64,000 bases of DNA from Stictocephala bisonia (taxonomy: Eukaryota > Arthropoda > Insecta > Hemiptera > Membracidae), in contig JAQJVL010000304.1 in NCBI GenBank assembly GCA_035578905.1, forward strand, positions 740,501 through 804,500, in the 5' to 3' direction. The notes beneath the pieces were generated by a model. That model was not told where the DNA came from. It made no database searches and saw only the letters and a list, made by a program, of their open reading frames with translations. This document shows positions 35,466 through 46,095 of the stretch, piece by piece (position 1 is the stretch's first letter; every line of letters starts with the position of its first letter). Position numbers and translations under genes: made by a program.

Positions 35466-35513
35466 ATATGTATACTTTTTTACTCGCATTAATGTACTTT
35501 TTCTTATAAGCAA
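33225..35513 (-). CDS. LINE ORF2 protein, endonuclease truncated, reverse transcriptase intact
   Basis: The open frame has 762 codons. Residues ~20-50 are the very end of an apurinic-type endonuclease (GLSKHDLIF at 34-42, the SDH-like box with Lys in place of Asp). A basic linker follows, with WLTDDIRRLQKARD at 121-134. The reverse transcriptase spans ~265-530: SDFRPI 321-326, motif A FDFSKAFD 393-400 with the catalytic Asp, RGVPQGTVLGP 449-459, and YADD 481-484. A thumb and C-terminal domain continue to residue 762 (TGA at 33225-33227). No stop or frame change interrupts it, so the insertion is fairly young. The first ~20 residues come from the junction hairpin and flank, so the Met at 35513 is not a true start. 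Without most of its endonuclease and all of ORF1 it cannot be autonomous. Open frames on both strands inside it are shadows. Confidence 0.92.
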   Translation of the reverse strand: MLIRKSTLMRVKKYTYLLACLTHVAHHGQLPAPGLSKHDLIFCAYKLQLPKSQPKYIQHRNYKAIDFEEFLFDLHVTQWDDVLFSPDVDNMVQAFNNILTTLYDKHAPLITKRVTKKPAPWLTDDIRRLQKARDLSFRRAKRSKLPEDWLSYKRLRNSTQQQIRNAKARYYYRSFSGLHQSSKKLWSKVKEMGLGKPMVEKSINIDLNTINDFFVNIPVDQSGVPAYIDQLHRLPLPHFEEQFSFSSVTEADVCRAVMRTTSNAVGSDNIPIKFIKDTLPVTLPIITLIFNRSLMSSTFPNIWKSAIVRPLHKCSSPLSPSDFRPINILPALSKCLERVVHEQLSSFIERNNILSNYQSGFRPQHSTTSALLKIPDDIRRAMDSRQLTLLTLFDFSKAFDCVVHPLLLLKLKRSGFSDGCVDWVRSYLSDRRQCVKAGNDASHLRSVTRGVPQGTVLGPLFFSLYINDIINVILNSKFHLYADDLQIYHHFSITDLVRCVFLMNSDIQAISSWALRHGLKLNENKTQVIIIGYSKLLNKLNFNDIPKLILNNQALEYSDKVRNLGLTITRTLGWAEQVTEICNRVFAGIHSLKRFALYLPLNVKVLLVRALVLTHFNYCDVVINDMSAELCERLQRAQNYCIRFIFHLSRRDHVTQFYDQLSLLKIKGLYEFHTISFLHKVLHTKSPKYLYDNFKFLSHVSARETRRGASLLCIPTHRTSIFNKSFTVNSCWLWNSLPDGMRNIDNCYRFRAEVKDFLLRVR
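35456..35489. repeat. 11-bp inverted repeat at the LINE 5' junction
   Basis: ATGCGAGTAAA (35456-35466) and its exact complement TTTACTCGCAT (35479-35489) flank a 12-base spacer. They sit exactly where recognisable LINE coding stops. One arm may be LINE-derived and the other created at integration. Confidence 0.8.
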
Positions 35514-37799
35514 TTTAAACTTTGGTTGTTTTATCCTTTTTCGTCCCCATAATCTTAAGACTTGCTATTTATCTGCATATCATTTTATTTCAAAATATTG
35601 ATACTTTGCTAGCTTTTAATGTTGTGCAACATTTCTTAATTCGTACAGCAAGAACAAGACCCTGAATAGTATTTCAGTTATTTTATACAGTATTGTGCAT
35701 GATTTGGATGGTTCAAAAGCCTTTTTAATTGTTTGAAAATATTAAAGATATAGATATTAAAAAGGTTTATTTAAAAAAACGTAAAAAACCATCCATAATT
35801 TCACATTATTTTGTAGTAGTAATGCAGTATTACAGAGTTTTATTTAAATAAAATACAAAAACATATATTTCAAATACAAAAAACACTTATATATAAATAC
35901 ATTATTGATGGCTAAAGTATATTTTAAACAGTTTGCTATTATGTAAATATGTTCTTAGCAACAACAGTAGAGTGCGCTTTGCTTTTTTCTCTCGCTCTTT
36001 TTTTTTGCTTGAAAACTAAATCCACCATCATGAAGTAGTTAACGTTTACAAAAGTTAGTTTTTAGGTCACTTGTATTGAATTGTGTGTTTAGTTATGTTC
36101 CAATTATATTTTCTAAAGCTTATTGAAAATAATAAGTTTATGAAAGTATGGCTAAATTTAATATTTTAACATTATTATTTTCACTGTATTACTCAGTTGG
36201 CATGTTATATTAAATGTCTTGTAGATGTGTAAAAACGTGATTAGGACAGTGAAAAATCCATTATATATAAACTAAAATTTATTTTGTAAACAAGGCAATT
36301 CAAATAAATATAATTTAAAAAAGAAAAGAAATAAGAAACACCTTTTCTATACACATTTGAAAAATTTACTTAAATAGTGAGATACAAATGATAAAACATA
36401 ACTTGTAAATACAAACTAATATTATAATGTATTACATTTGAATAAAATCAGAATGAATTATATAAAGTGGATAGGAGTCCTAAGGTTTTCACGTGTACAT
36501 GGTAATAATGGTAATGTTATTAGACTGGTACATGATGAGTCATAAGTACTCATTGGGTGGGAGGGTCCATTGTATACAACATGTATGTTGGGTGCACGGT
36601 CAGAGTAAGTCCTCAGTCAGTTACAATGTAATGAGTAGTAAACCCCTTGTAGATACATATTTTGGGGCTCTTAAACATAAATACGGAGGTTTTATACGTA
36701 CGACTCTTATGTCTTAACATTCTTGACGTAAGGATGAGACATATAAAGGAATATTAATTACTGTAAATTGGTAATTCTTAAATTTCCACTTTAGAAAAAT
36801 TTGTATAGTCGAAGTCATGGGCAGAGTTTACTAAACCGAAGTGTAAATAATATAAAGCTACTAGTTAAAACATGTTTAATCATAAAAGATGAACAATATG
36901 AATTAATTAAGAACTCATACCGTAATTTTATTATTTCTAAATTTAAAAATGTTTTACTGTTTTTCTCCTTAAAAAAAGGAAGTATATTTTTCAATGCACA
37001 CCAATTTGTAGGACATAAATAACACATACTTATGAATAAAGAATGGTTGACGACAAAGACGTAATGGAAGAGTTTATAGACACAAGGGACATCCGGAACC
37101 CAAACTTTGAGGCCCCACAGCAAACAGAAATATGCCGATATAAAAGGCTCCGAGAGCCAGCCCTAAAAGTCAACAAAGGCCTGTTTGGAGGGTTTTATTG
37201 TTTATTTTGCATTAGGTACAGGCTACATTTCACTACATTGAAACCATCAGTTTATAGCTTAAACTGTTTTATAGAATAGTTTTATTAAAAGTTGTAACTG
37301 GGTTCATAACTTAGTTTAAATAACACATAAATAACAATTAAAATACAAAAAAGGATAAAATAACAATCGTTACAAGTTACTGTGAAGCCTAAAAACTGAA
37401 CCAGTTTATACTGTGATTAGCTTTGATGTTATTAATGAATACCAGTTAAGTTGCTTAGGTACTAAGAAATGCAAATAAAAGTTATTAAGTTTCTTCCTGG
37501 TTAGTTAAAACTAATGTATTCTTTAACGATAATTACAAACAACGTAAATGCGAACACACAAAAAATATCGGCTGAGTTTAATTAACAAATTTTACGCAAA
37601 ATATTAATATATGGTTTCATAACTTATGTGTTTGCAAATCATAACTTCAAAACCTCAATTACTTTAGAAATGCATGTATTTTAAAATAACTATTACAAAA
37701 TAAATTGCAAATTAGTTTTACAACAAAAATGTTGCTACCATATGGTGTTAAATTAATTGAATTTCGTATGACATTTAGTGGGGAAAGAAGTCTAATTAA
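35490..37799. other. AT-rich stretch, one weak fossil-like frame
   Basis: Between 37040 and 37200 composition is richer in GC, and a plus-strand frame reads MVDDKDVMEEFIDTRDIRN and onward, with protein-like but unrecognised character. An adjoining plus-strand frame (36801-37022) is Lys/Asn-rich. They are out of phase with each other. They could be a transposon remnant, but no motif supports it. The rest is featureless. Confidence 0.3.
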
Positions 37800-37965
37800 A
37801 ACACAGCTCCCCTCACCACCTTAGACCAGCCCATTTTGTTTTGTTGGCACGTTGAAACCCTGGCTTAACGTGACTTCTGAACCACGAGAGTGGCACAGGA
37901 GTAATATATATTATGGTGTCACCGCATTTGCCCTTTAGCTGCGGCCACTCCATTGCTGGTATTAT
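37800..37965 (-). mobile_element. Possible SINE fragment
   Basis: A GC-richer island reads, on the minus strand, GGTTCAGAAGTCACGTTAAGCC-like sequence (the core GAAGTCACGTTAAGCC is at 37877-37862). That resembles a phrase I recall from arthropod tRNA-derived SINE bodies. No A/B boxes or tail could be placed, so this is only a suggestion. Confidence 0.25.
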
Positions 37966-39354
37966 TGTACTTTAAAACCGTATTGATACAGTTTTATTTT
38001 GAACATTCTAAAATATCTTTTTAATCTTAAATAGCTTATTATTAAATAATAGATAACACATGAAGAAAAAGTATTTTGAACGAAGGAGGAAATAGAAATC
38101 AAATATATTAAAACCTACTAAAAAACTTATAAAAAATAATGTACTTGACCAAAACACAACAAACATTTTAAAAGTTGAAATGGAAGTTAACAAAATTATG
38201 TAACATTTTATATATAAACGGAGTTCTCAATAAAATGTTCTATGACTGGCTTAAGAGTGTTATTATTATATTTTTACTATTATTAATTGTTGTTTTGTCA
38301 CTATCATTTTACATCCAACCTCTTCAGATTTTATTTGAACATTTAGCCGTCTCTGGTTTCCTTCAAAGTATTTTTATTCAAACGTTCCGAGTACAAATAA
38401 TATTGTATATACATCAACCCACTGTGAATGACATGTGAACAGCGCATGTGCGACAGATTCTGTCTCCCACCACACACTGTCAACTGATGATGATGTACAA
38501 CCTCTGCCAGAAGTCTCAATTATATTTCTACGTGCCGCATACTAGATCTGATATTGTTCAACTCATTATTTCACGTGTAGGATAAATATACAGTTGTAAT
38601 GTAATAAAACAATTTAAATACATTACAAACGGCAATCCATCTATTTAATTAATAATATGTAAACAATATATGTTTATGAACGGTATACTATATAATATGG
38701 CTGATATAATTAGTATGATATATACTGTCGAATTGCAAAATATTCTTCTGTTAAAATATCACAATATATAAAAGACTTCCGGCAGTAATAAAGCAATATT
38801 AAAAGTAAACGTAAATATTGTATTTGTACTGGCAACAGGTAAATAAACAGTTGTTTGTTTTTCAGAGCTGTTATATTATGAGTTAACAACCCAATCAATT
38901 TCGTAAATTTGTTGATGAACAATTAATTGACAGTTTGATCAAATAAAAATAAATTGAAAAAATAAACAATAAAGAAATGAGTAAATAAATAAAATGTTTC
39001 GTACAAATACAATATTGATGGCTGTCCATTTAAGTTATTGGAATTATATATTGAAATTGGTTATTGATTTTAAATAGATGCAAGTAGGAAGGACGTTGGT
39101 ATATTTATAGTTTTTGTAATTGTTATATTTACTTTAGCAAATCAATCATGCAAAAGATAAAAATGTAAAACATATTTTTTTTAAACTTGTGATTTTTAGC
39201 ATTTTTAGCTACTTTTAATGAGAGTGAATGATGAGCTGAAGCTAAATAATACATAAATCTGTATCTACTATAAGGGTAACTTACTGACTTGACTGATCCT
39301 TCCAGAACACCTTTGTTTCTCTCACACCACCCACCCACGCACCATTTAGTTAAG
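37966..39354. other. AT-rich stretch without a recognisable gene
   Basis: Only short chance frames are seen (38008-38193, 38175-38438, 38710-38922 and 39129-39389). Confidence 0.5.
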
Positions 39355-40516
39355 ATTATGTTGTTATTGTTTACTATCGGCCTCACCACGTTGGACTCAC
39401 GTTGTTGTTGTTTACTATCGGCCTCACCACGTTCGACTCACATTGTTGTTGTTTACTATCGGCCTCACCACGTTGGATTCACATTGTTGTTGTTTACAGG
39501 CCGTGAGGCGAGTGAAGAAACTCTGGATGCGCGAAGGAGGGGATGTAGCAAGTTGGGGAGAAAGCTCTCCCTCTCAGAGTGGGTGGCTACTGTTGTACTA
39601 GCCACCCACCAAACATCAGTCCTTTGCTAAAGTGCCTATCCAGTAAAATGTACGATTCCACTGACATTCAAATCCATCTAGAGTTTCTTCACTCGCCTCA
39701 CGGCCTGTACTATCGGCCTCACCACGTTGGACTCACATTGTTGTTGTTTACTTTCGGCCTCACCACGTTGGACTCACATTGCTGCTGTTTACTACCGGCC
39801 TCACCACGTTGGACTCAAATGGTTGTTGTTTACTACCGGCCTCAACACGTTGGACTCACATTGTTGTTGATTATCGGCCTCACCAGTTGGTCTCACATTG
39901 CTGCTGTTTACTATTAGCCTCACCACGTTGGACTCACATTGTTGCTGTTTACTATTGGCCTCACCACGTTGGACTCACATTGCTGATGTTTACTACCGTT
40001 CTCACCACGTTGGATTACATTGCTGATGTTTACTATCGGTCTCACCACGTTGGACTCACATTGCTGATGTTTACTATCGGCCTCACCACGTTGGACTCAC
40101 ATTGCTGATGTTTACTACCGGCCTCACCACGTTGGACTCACATTGCCGATGTTTACTATCGGCCTCACCACGTTGGACTCACATTGTTGTTGATTATCGG
40201 CCTCAACAGTTGGTCTTACATTGCTGATGTTTACTATCGGCCTCACCACGTTGGACTCACATTGCTGATGTTTACTATCGGCCTCACCACGTTGGACTCA
40301 CATTGCTGATGTTTACTACCGGCCTCACCACGTTGGACTCACATTGCTGATGTTTACTACCGGCCTCACCACGTTGGACTCACATTACTGATGTTTACTA
40401 TCGGCCTCACCACGTTGGACTCACATTGTTGTTGTTTACTACCGGCCTCACCACGTTGGACTCACAATACTGCTGTTTACTACCGGCCTCACCACGTTAG
40501 ACTCACATTGTTTTTG
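39355..40516 (+). repeat. 41-bp minisatellite, ~23 copies, split by a MITE
   Basis: The unit contains GGCCTCACCACGTTGGACTC followed by ACATTGTTGTTGTTTACTATC. About 3.4 units lie left of the inserted element (39355-39496) and about 20 right of it (39708-40516). Variants alternate TGTTGTTG, TGCTGCTG and TGCTGATG in the second half, and TACTATC with TACTACC. Two units share a shortened form with GATTATCGG (about 39860-39900 and 40190-40215). Because 41 is not a multiple of three, open frames cycle through the unit. The frames at 39289-39630, 39579-39917 and 39779-40108 are products of this and not genes. Confidence 0.95.
39497..39707. mobile_element. 211-bp MITE inserted in the minisatellite, TA target duplication
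   Basis: Its ends are near-perfect inverted repeats of about 33 bases: CAGGCCGTGAGGCGAGTGAA at the left and its complement at the right, continuing to ACTCTGGATG versus ACTCTAGATG (one mismatch). TA precedes (39495-39496) and follows (39708-39709) the element. Removing element plus one TA restores a normal GTTGTTTACTATCGG minisatellite unit, so the boundaries are certain. The TA target points to a Tc1/mariner-type transposase supplied in trans. No coding capacity. Confidence 0.93.
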
Positions 40517-41702
40517 TACGTTATGAAACAGCACTTGGTCATGTTGTAAGTCCATCTTAATTTTACAACCCTACTGAACACTCGCGTAAATTAATTGGAC
40601 TACAACTGGTTGAATATGAAGTTATGTAAATTAAGAGAGACACCAAAATAAAAAATTGTAGTACACTTTAAATGTCTAATAAATTACATGTCATATTAAC
40701 AATTCAACTTTTAAATAAAGAAATATAGCATTAAAAATATATTTCAGAATCTTCAAGGAATGTAAACTGAAAGCACATAAAAAATTTATCTAATGAATAT
40801 TTAACGGTACCAATTAAACTAACCAAGAAAACAAAGCAATCTGTAAACTAAGCATACATTGTAAACCCTTTATTATCAGTTCTGTACTTTGTGTGCTCTC
40901 TTGTGATACATATTTGTAAAAATGCAGCGAATGGACTGTACTTGTACCAACAAACATTTCGAAAGCCAATCTCCGGTAACACTGAACTCTTTTTCTCAGA
41001 GCAGTACTGTAACTCTTTACGTGGTCCGAAGTGTTTATAAATGACAACCTCATATTGTGATAGTCCTGCATTTGGTAGGTCCTACCACCAATCCTGAAGA
41101 GGGTTATTTATAAATAATAAAATATTACCATTTCCAACTTTATATATTTTTGAATGTGTTAAATTTGCAGATTAACACCTAACTGCCCTCTCAGGTGGGG
41201 TTGTGCATGATCATGATATTCATAAAAAATATAAAATTACAATTAATTACACATCATCACAGTAAAATTTTTTAAAGTAATTTAACTTACAATAGTATTT
41301 AACTTTGCAATAACATTCCAGAAACTCTCCGGAAATTAGGCCCACTAGCTGTTTATGAAAGAAACCAAATCGTTTTTCTTAAACAAAAGCTTTTACACCG
41401 TTCGGGAGTATTTATCAGGCAGTTGAAGCTAGTTTAAGATATTGTTTGCATTTTACGAGCATACTTTGTTTTAAGGTCCATAATTAATTAAACTTTTGTA
41501 GCAACTGACTTATTTCATGCAATGTCTTGTACGTATATTGCCAACTATATAAAGAGTTTTTGATTGACTGGGCCAAATCTTCTCAGTAACTCGAACCATA
41601 TCAGTTGTGTGTTTTATTGTTAACATCAGGACAAACCTCATATCACGCAATTTTTTCAAAACAACAACTTGTTTGTTACTTTAAGCAGCCACCATTTCAC
41701 CC
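40517..41702. other. AT-rich stretch without a recognisable gene
   Basis: No feature was recognised. The minus-strand 85-codon frame at 40814-41071 has no motif. Confidence 0.5.
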
Positions 41703-41880
41703 CTCCACTCACCAATACACGTACGCAGTATTGACCCTTCCACCAACCGTATATTTACGTGGTATTGACTCTCTCAGCCATCCATACGTGTACTTGGTAT
41801 TGACCCCCTCAGTTATCCATACGTGTATAGGGTATTGACCCTCAGATCTACCCATGTACGTACGTAGTATGTACCATCCT
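41703..41880 (+). repeat. Dispersed ~30-bp minisatellite, locus 2
   Basis: About five diverged units of 32-35 bases share ACGTACGCAGTATTGACCC and CCATACGTGTA. It is the same family and orientation as the locus at 30.8 kb but more eroded. Both overlapping open frames (plus 41605-41838, minus 41709-41894) read through the repeat. Confidence 0.8.
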
Positions 41881-44800
41881 ATTAACGCCAACATTCAATT
41901 TTCATTGACTTTGTGACACACCAATACATTACAGTATTGGTATACTGTAATGTATACCATAATAATTATACCCACGTAAAATACTTAAGTGGGACTAATA
42001 ACCATGTGTATTATTTATCACATGATAATTTTAAATTAAATGATGTTACGTAATTTATACAAAGCTCAAGTATATAGGCACTATATGGACTGTTTTTTGA
42101 TTTTGTTATTCATTTATCGATGTCTGATTAAATGAGTGAAGTTAAGGGAAATTATATTGCTCGTCATAAAACTCAATAACAATTAATTTACCTTAACATA
42201 TATTATGACAATAAATGTAACTGTAAATCCTATTGGACAGTTTCCCTGCCTTTGAAATCCTTGATATTCCTCTAACTATCATAAAAGAACACTTTGTGGG
42301 TTGTGAGATACTGTTAAACGAGGTTAATTTACACTGAAACAGTATATCTTAGAAAACGTTACTCTCGAAAACAATTTTCTGACTTCTTTTATCTCCTAAA
42401 TGTTTTAACCTATGAAATTGTGTAGCACAAAATAATAGTAATTTGTTCAGAAAACAACACTTAATATTCCTTAATATCTGAGTCAAAATAATGTTTTAAT
42501 ATTAAATAATAAACATTATCGCATAAGGTGGTTTTGGTAGAAAGTAGACTTGAGCTAAATGAAGGATCATATTGGTGTATATAAGTCGTATGTATACAAA
42601 TAAAAACATTATTTTCTTTATTTACCAAAAGTTTGTACGTTCCTACGTTATTTTTACATAGGTTTTTTATTTTTTTAAATACTTATAAAAACATAAAACA
42701 AATGAACGTTAACATTAAGTGATCCTTTCAATCGTTGGGCCGGACATATGATAACAGGAATGTACCTCTCAATAGCTTATTTATGATAGGTTAAGGGTGT
42801 ATATATTTTGTAAAATGTAATCATATACTTCACACTACTTATCTCGAATTTACTTTCAAATAAATGTTACAGCTTTACTTTCCTGGTCAAATGGTACAGT
42901 AACCACAACATCACCTAGGCTGGGATGTTACACTTAAAAATACTTTTAATGATAAACAGTGGATCCAGTTTACTCTTCTTTCTTCATCAGTTGTAAGAAA
43001 CATGGTAGTTGGAATACATTACATTAACGTGGGTCTTGAAGTAATTAAACGCAGTTTCCTCTATTTAAAAAATGACACTACTTTATTAGACTATGAAGCC
43101 TTTTCTTTTTTCGCAGCGTATTTGGATAGGATATCAGTTATCTTAACTATAAATGTATAGTGAAATATATTCAACCGAGAACTCTACAATGTCATTGAAA
43201 GTAGATAATAATGAGATGTATATATGTGTCTGTGGCCACTACTGTATAACTGAAGAAAGAATTAATTTAAAAAATCAATTTGATTAGAGTAATGTCATTG
43301 CAGACCATCCCACAGTGATATATTTGTAATTTTTATTAGTAAATTTTACTGAACAACAACTACAAGTTTGCTTGAATAATTTAAAATGTCATTACATACG
43401 ACTGTGAGACGCATTTATTGCAGCTTAATTTTTTATATATTTAAAAACGATTCTAGGTATGTATTGCCTTTCTTCATATTTAATTAATCTTCAACATGGA
43501 AATTTTTTTATCCTGGGGATTATCAGTAACCCAAACAGGAACCCTACAGGAGCAACCTAATTTTTTAATCAAATCTAAAAGAAAAATAAGGAATATATAG
43601 AATAACTAACTATCATTGAGAGAATATTATTATTCTTAGTATAACAACTTACATATGCTGTATAGTAATTAACGTGTAGATATCAGCTAAAAAATAACTG
43701 ACTCTTGCATGAATCAATACTGAATAGTCCCAACTAATAATGTTCTGAAGTCTTTAAATTGTGATGTAAATTGTTCCTTTACACAATACCCAGTAGCCGA
43801 ATGCCACTAGAAATCCACTAACAGCAACACGTCCCATTGGCATTGTATAACTTAACAAAGCTGTATGTACACGTTGTATGTATGGTAATACACATCAGTG
43901 ATGTTGATGACAATTTTGATTTTAATTTCTTTAAGTACCATGAAAGTTATTACATATAACTTATGGTCATGGTTCATTTATTTCCAGAAATTTATTTTGA
44001 AATGAAGGTTTTTTTTAATTGTTATTACTACAAGGTAGTTCTGATAGTACTTAAGTAAAACTTAATGAAATACATAGGAATTATAACCCTTTCGACACTT
44101 TTTGTCAGTTAAGCTTTGAGCTTAGTCAAATATGTACTGTTAATATTCAAGGAGGAACTCTATTAAACCTGCGTGCTTAAAGCAGTGTTTGCCAGGATTT
44201 GCAACCTTTATGCGAAGTTTTGTTACCCCTTCAAACATTGGGTGGATAATCCCTAAGGTAAAACAACGTATGGGCATCTTTTTAGTTTTTAGACTATGAC
44301 CTAAAAAGACTTAACTTTCGTTGACACTAGTGGCGCAGTGTTGTAACCGAGCTACTTGGAGTACTAAAGTGAACATTACACGATATCATTTATACGTTAA
44401 CATAAGGTAAAAATTGTATATTGAAAAGTAACTTGTTTCAATAAACCACTTTTAGTGTCATGAGATCAATAGAATGAAACCACTTGGTCTGAGGAAAGAA
44501 AACGTAATTTTATGACAGGCCATTCGATTATCTTGGTAAATATAATTAAGTTAAATAACTATATATAGTTTCGTTTTCAAAACAAGTCATTCACTTAAAA
44601 ATGCAAAGTTCTGCATGATTACTAATGCACAAGCTAATTGGGTATGGAGTAGTGCATTTTACTGGATTAACACGACATATATCTTGCCATACTTGTTAGT
44701 AGTTGTTTAGGTTGAACAATAAAGTAAAAAAATAAAATGTGTAAAACAAAGAGGTGTATGGTTTAATTTAGATTGTTTTCCTTTTAAAGATTGTACTGAA

Positions 44801-46030
44801 GCCACTTTACTGGTGAACATATACGTAGAAATTGACATCAAAGACATATAAAACCCGAACCAGAGACAAATGGAAATAACATGATTTCAGTAAATACCGC
44901 AGTTCCGTCAGTCTTTGTATTTTATGAAACAACATCACACCACATTGTTTTGCCTTTTCCCTGATAAAAATGCCACAAGTCCAACTCGTATTGTTGGACT
45001 TTGAAAGGGCATTCATGTGCACATTAAAACAGCTGACACGCCCTTTGATACACAAGTGAGTGTACTTACACTAACACATACGTCAGCAGGTGGAAGTCAT
45101 GATTGGAGTAACTACTAACCGCACTCAAACGTTTCACAACAAAACACAAAGTAAAACAAATTACTAGATGGATCGTTCGTGATATATCAAGAGACGTAAA
45201 AGCTTTTTGTGTTCTTAAATAAAAAGTCGGGATGTATCTTTCTGGTTTTCTATCTATACAGTTTAATGGTGCATTAGTATTATAAAATACTTTTTTAACA
45301 GCAGTTATAGGTAGATGTTTAGTAAATAAGTCGTAAATGTCACATAGTATGACATATATATAGAAAGTATCGTAGTCATATATATATATATAGCAAGTAA
45401 ATTGAACATTGATAAATATCAATCACTTTTAGGGTGTTTAAATCTAATATATTTGCTTTCTCATATAAAGTTACTACAGTGTAACTCAAGAAGTTTGAAT
45501 CATAATGTCAAGTTATTTTCGATAGTTCCTACTTTTTACTCTGCATACACCATCGATAACGAAATATGTTACCTATCGTCCACCCATAATATTGGCTGAT
45601 AAATTCTCGTATAATATTTCGTTAAAACCACGACTTCGTATAATATATTACCTTTTCTGTATGTTGGTCTTTATGTGTGAGGCCTGTTTGGAGAGAGGGC
45701 TACCAAACATTATATAGTGAGCTGTATACTGCATAGTGCTCGTACACAAACGTTGCACCACTGACATATATACTGCATACTGAAAAAGAGTATTTCTTTT
45801 GTAAGGATTGCAAAAAATGAATAATGTGTATGGGTAGGTAGGAGGGGGCTACTTAGTGCCACTGTATAGTGCTGGTTGTACCAGCGTACTTGTTTCGAAA
45901 ATTGATTTTTCAACGCTGCAATTTTCTTGGCAGTTACTCTATAAAACATATTTTATACGACTACTTAGGTCACAAAAAAGTTTTAGGAAATAAAAGTGAC
46001 ACTTGTGTACGTCTACTTCTCTACCCTACA
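41881..46030. other. AT-rich stretch without a recognisable gene
   Basis: Nothing supportable beyond chance frames (44807-45055, 45066-45422, 45402-45599 and 45710-45949) and a short TA run near 45379-45391. Confidence 0.5.
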
Positions 46031-46095
46031 GTCAATATCACTGAACGTGTAAAGGCGGGTGGGTGGGTCAATATCACTGTACGTGTATGGGTGAG
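46031..46095 (-). repeat. Dispersed ~30-bp minisatellite, locus 3 (inverted)
   Basis: Two units of GTCAATATCACTGTACGTGT joined by a GGGTGGGTGGGT block are the reverse complement of the units at loci 1 and 2. The second unit continues ATGGGTGAGC. Confidence 0.8.

Noticed and set aside
36801..37279. Transposase fragment across two plus-strand frames
   Set aside because: The frames are out of phase and I recognised no catalytic or zinc-binding motif, so a named family is not supportable.
39289..40108. Three overlapping 109-113-codon open frames
   Set aside because: They are frames cycling through the 41-bp minisatellite and the inserted MITE; repeated peptide phrases come from the repeat unit.
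44195..44250. B-box-like GGTTGCAAATCC on the minus strand
   Set aside because: No matching A box at a suitable spacing and no tRNA-like folding.
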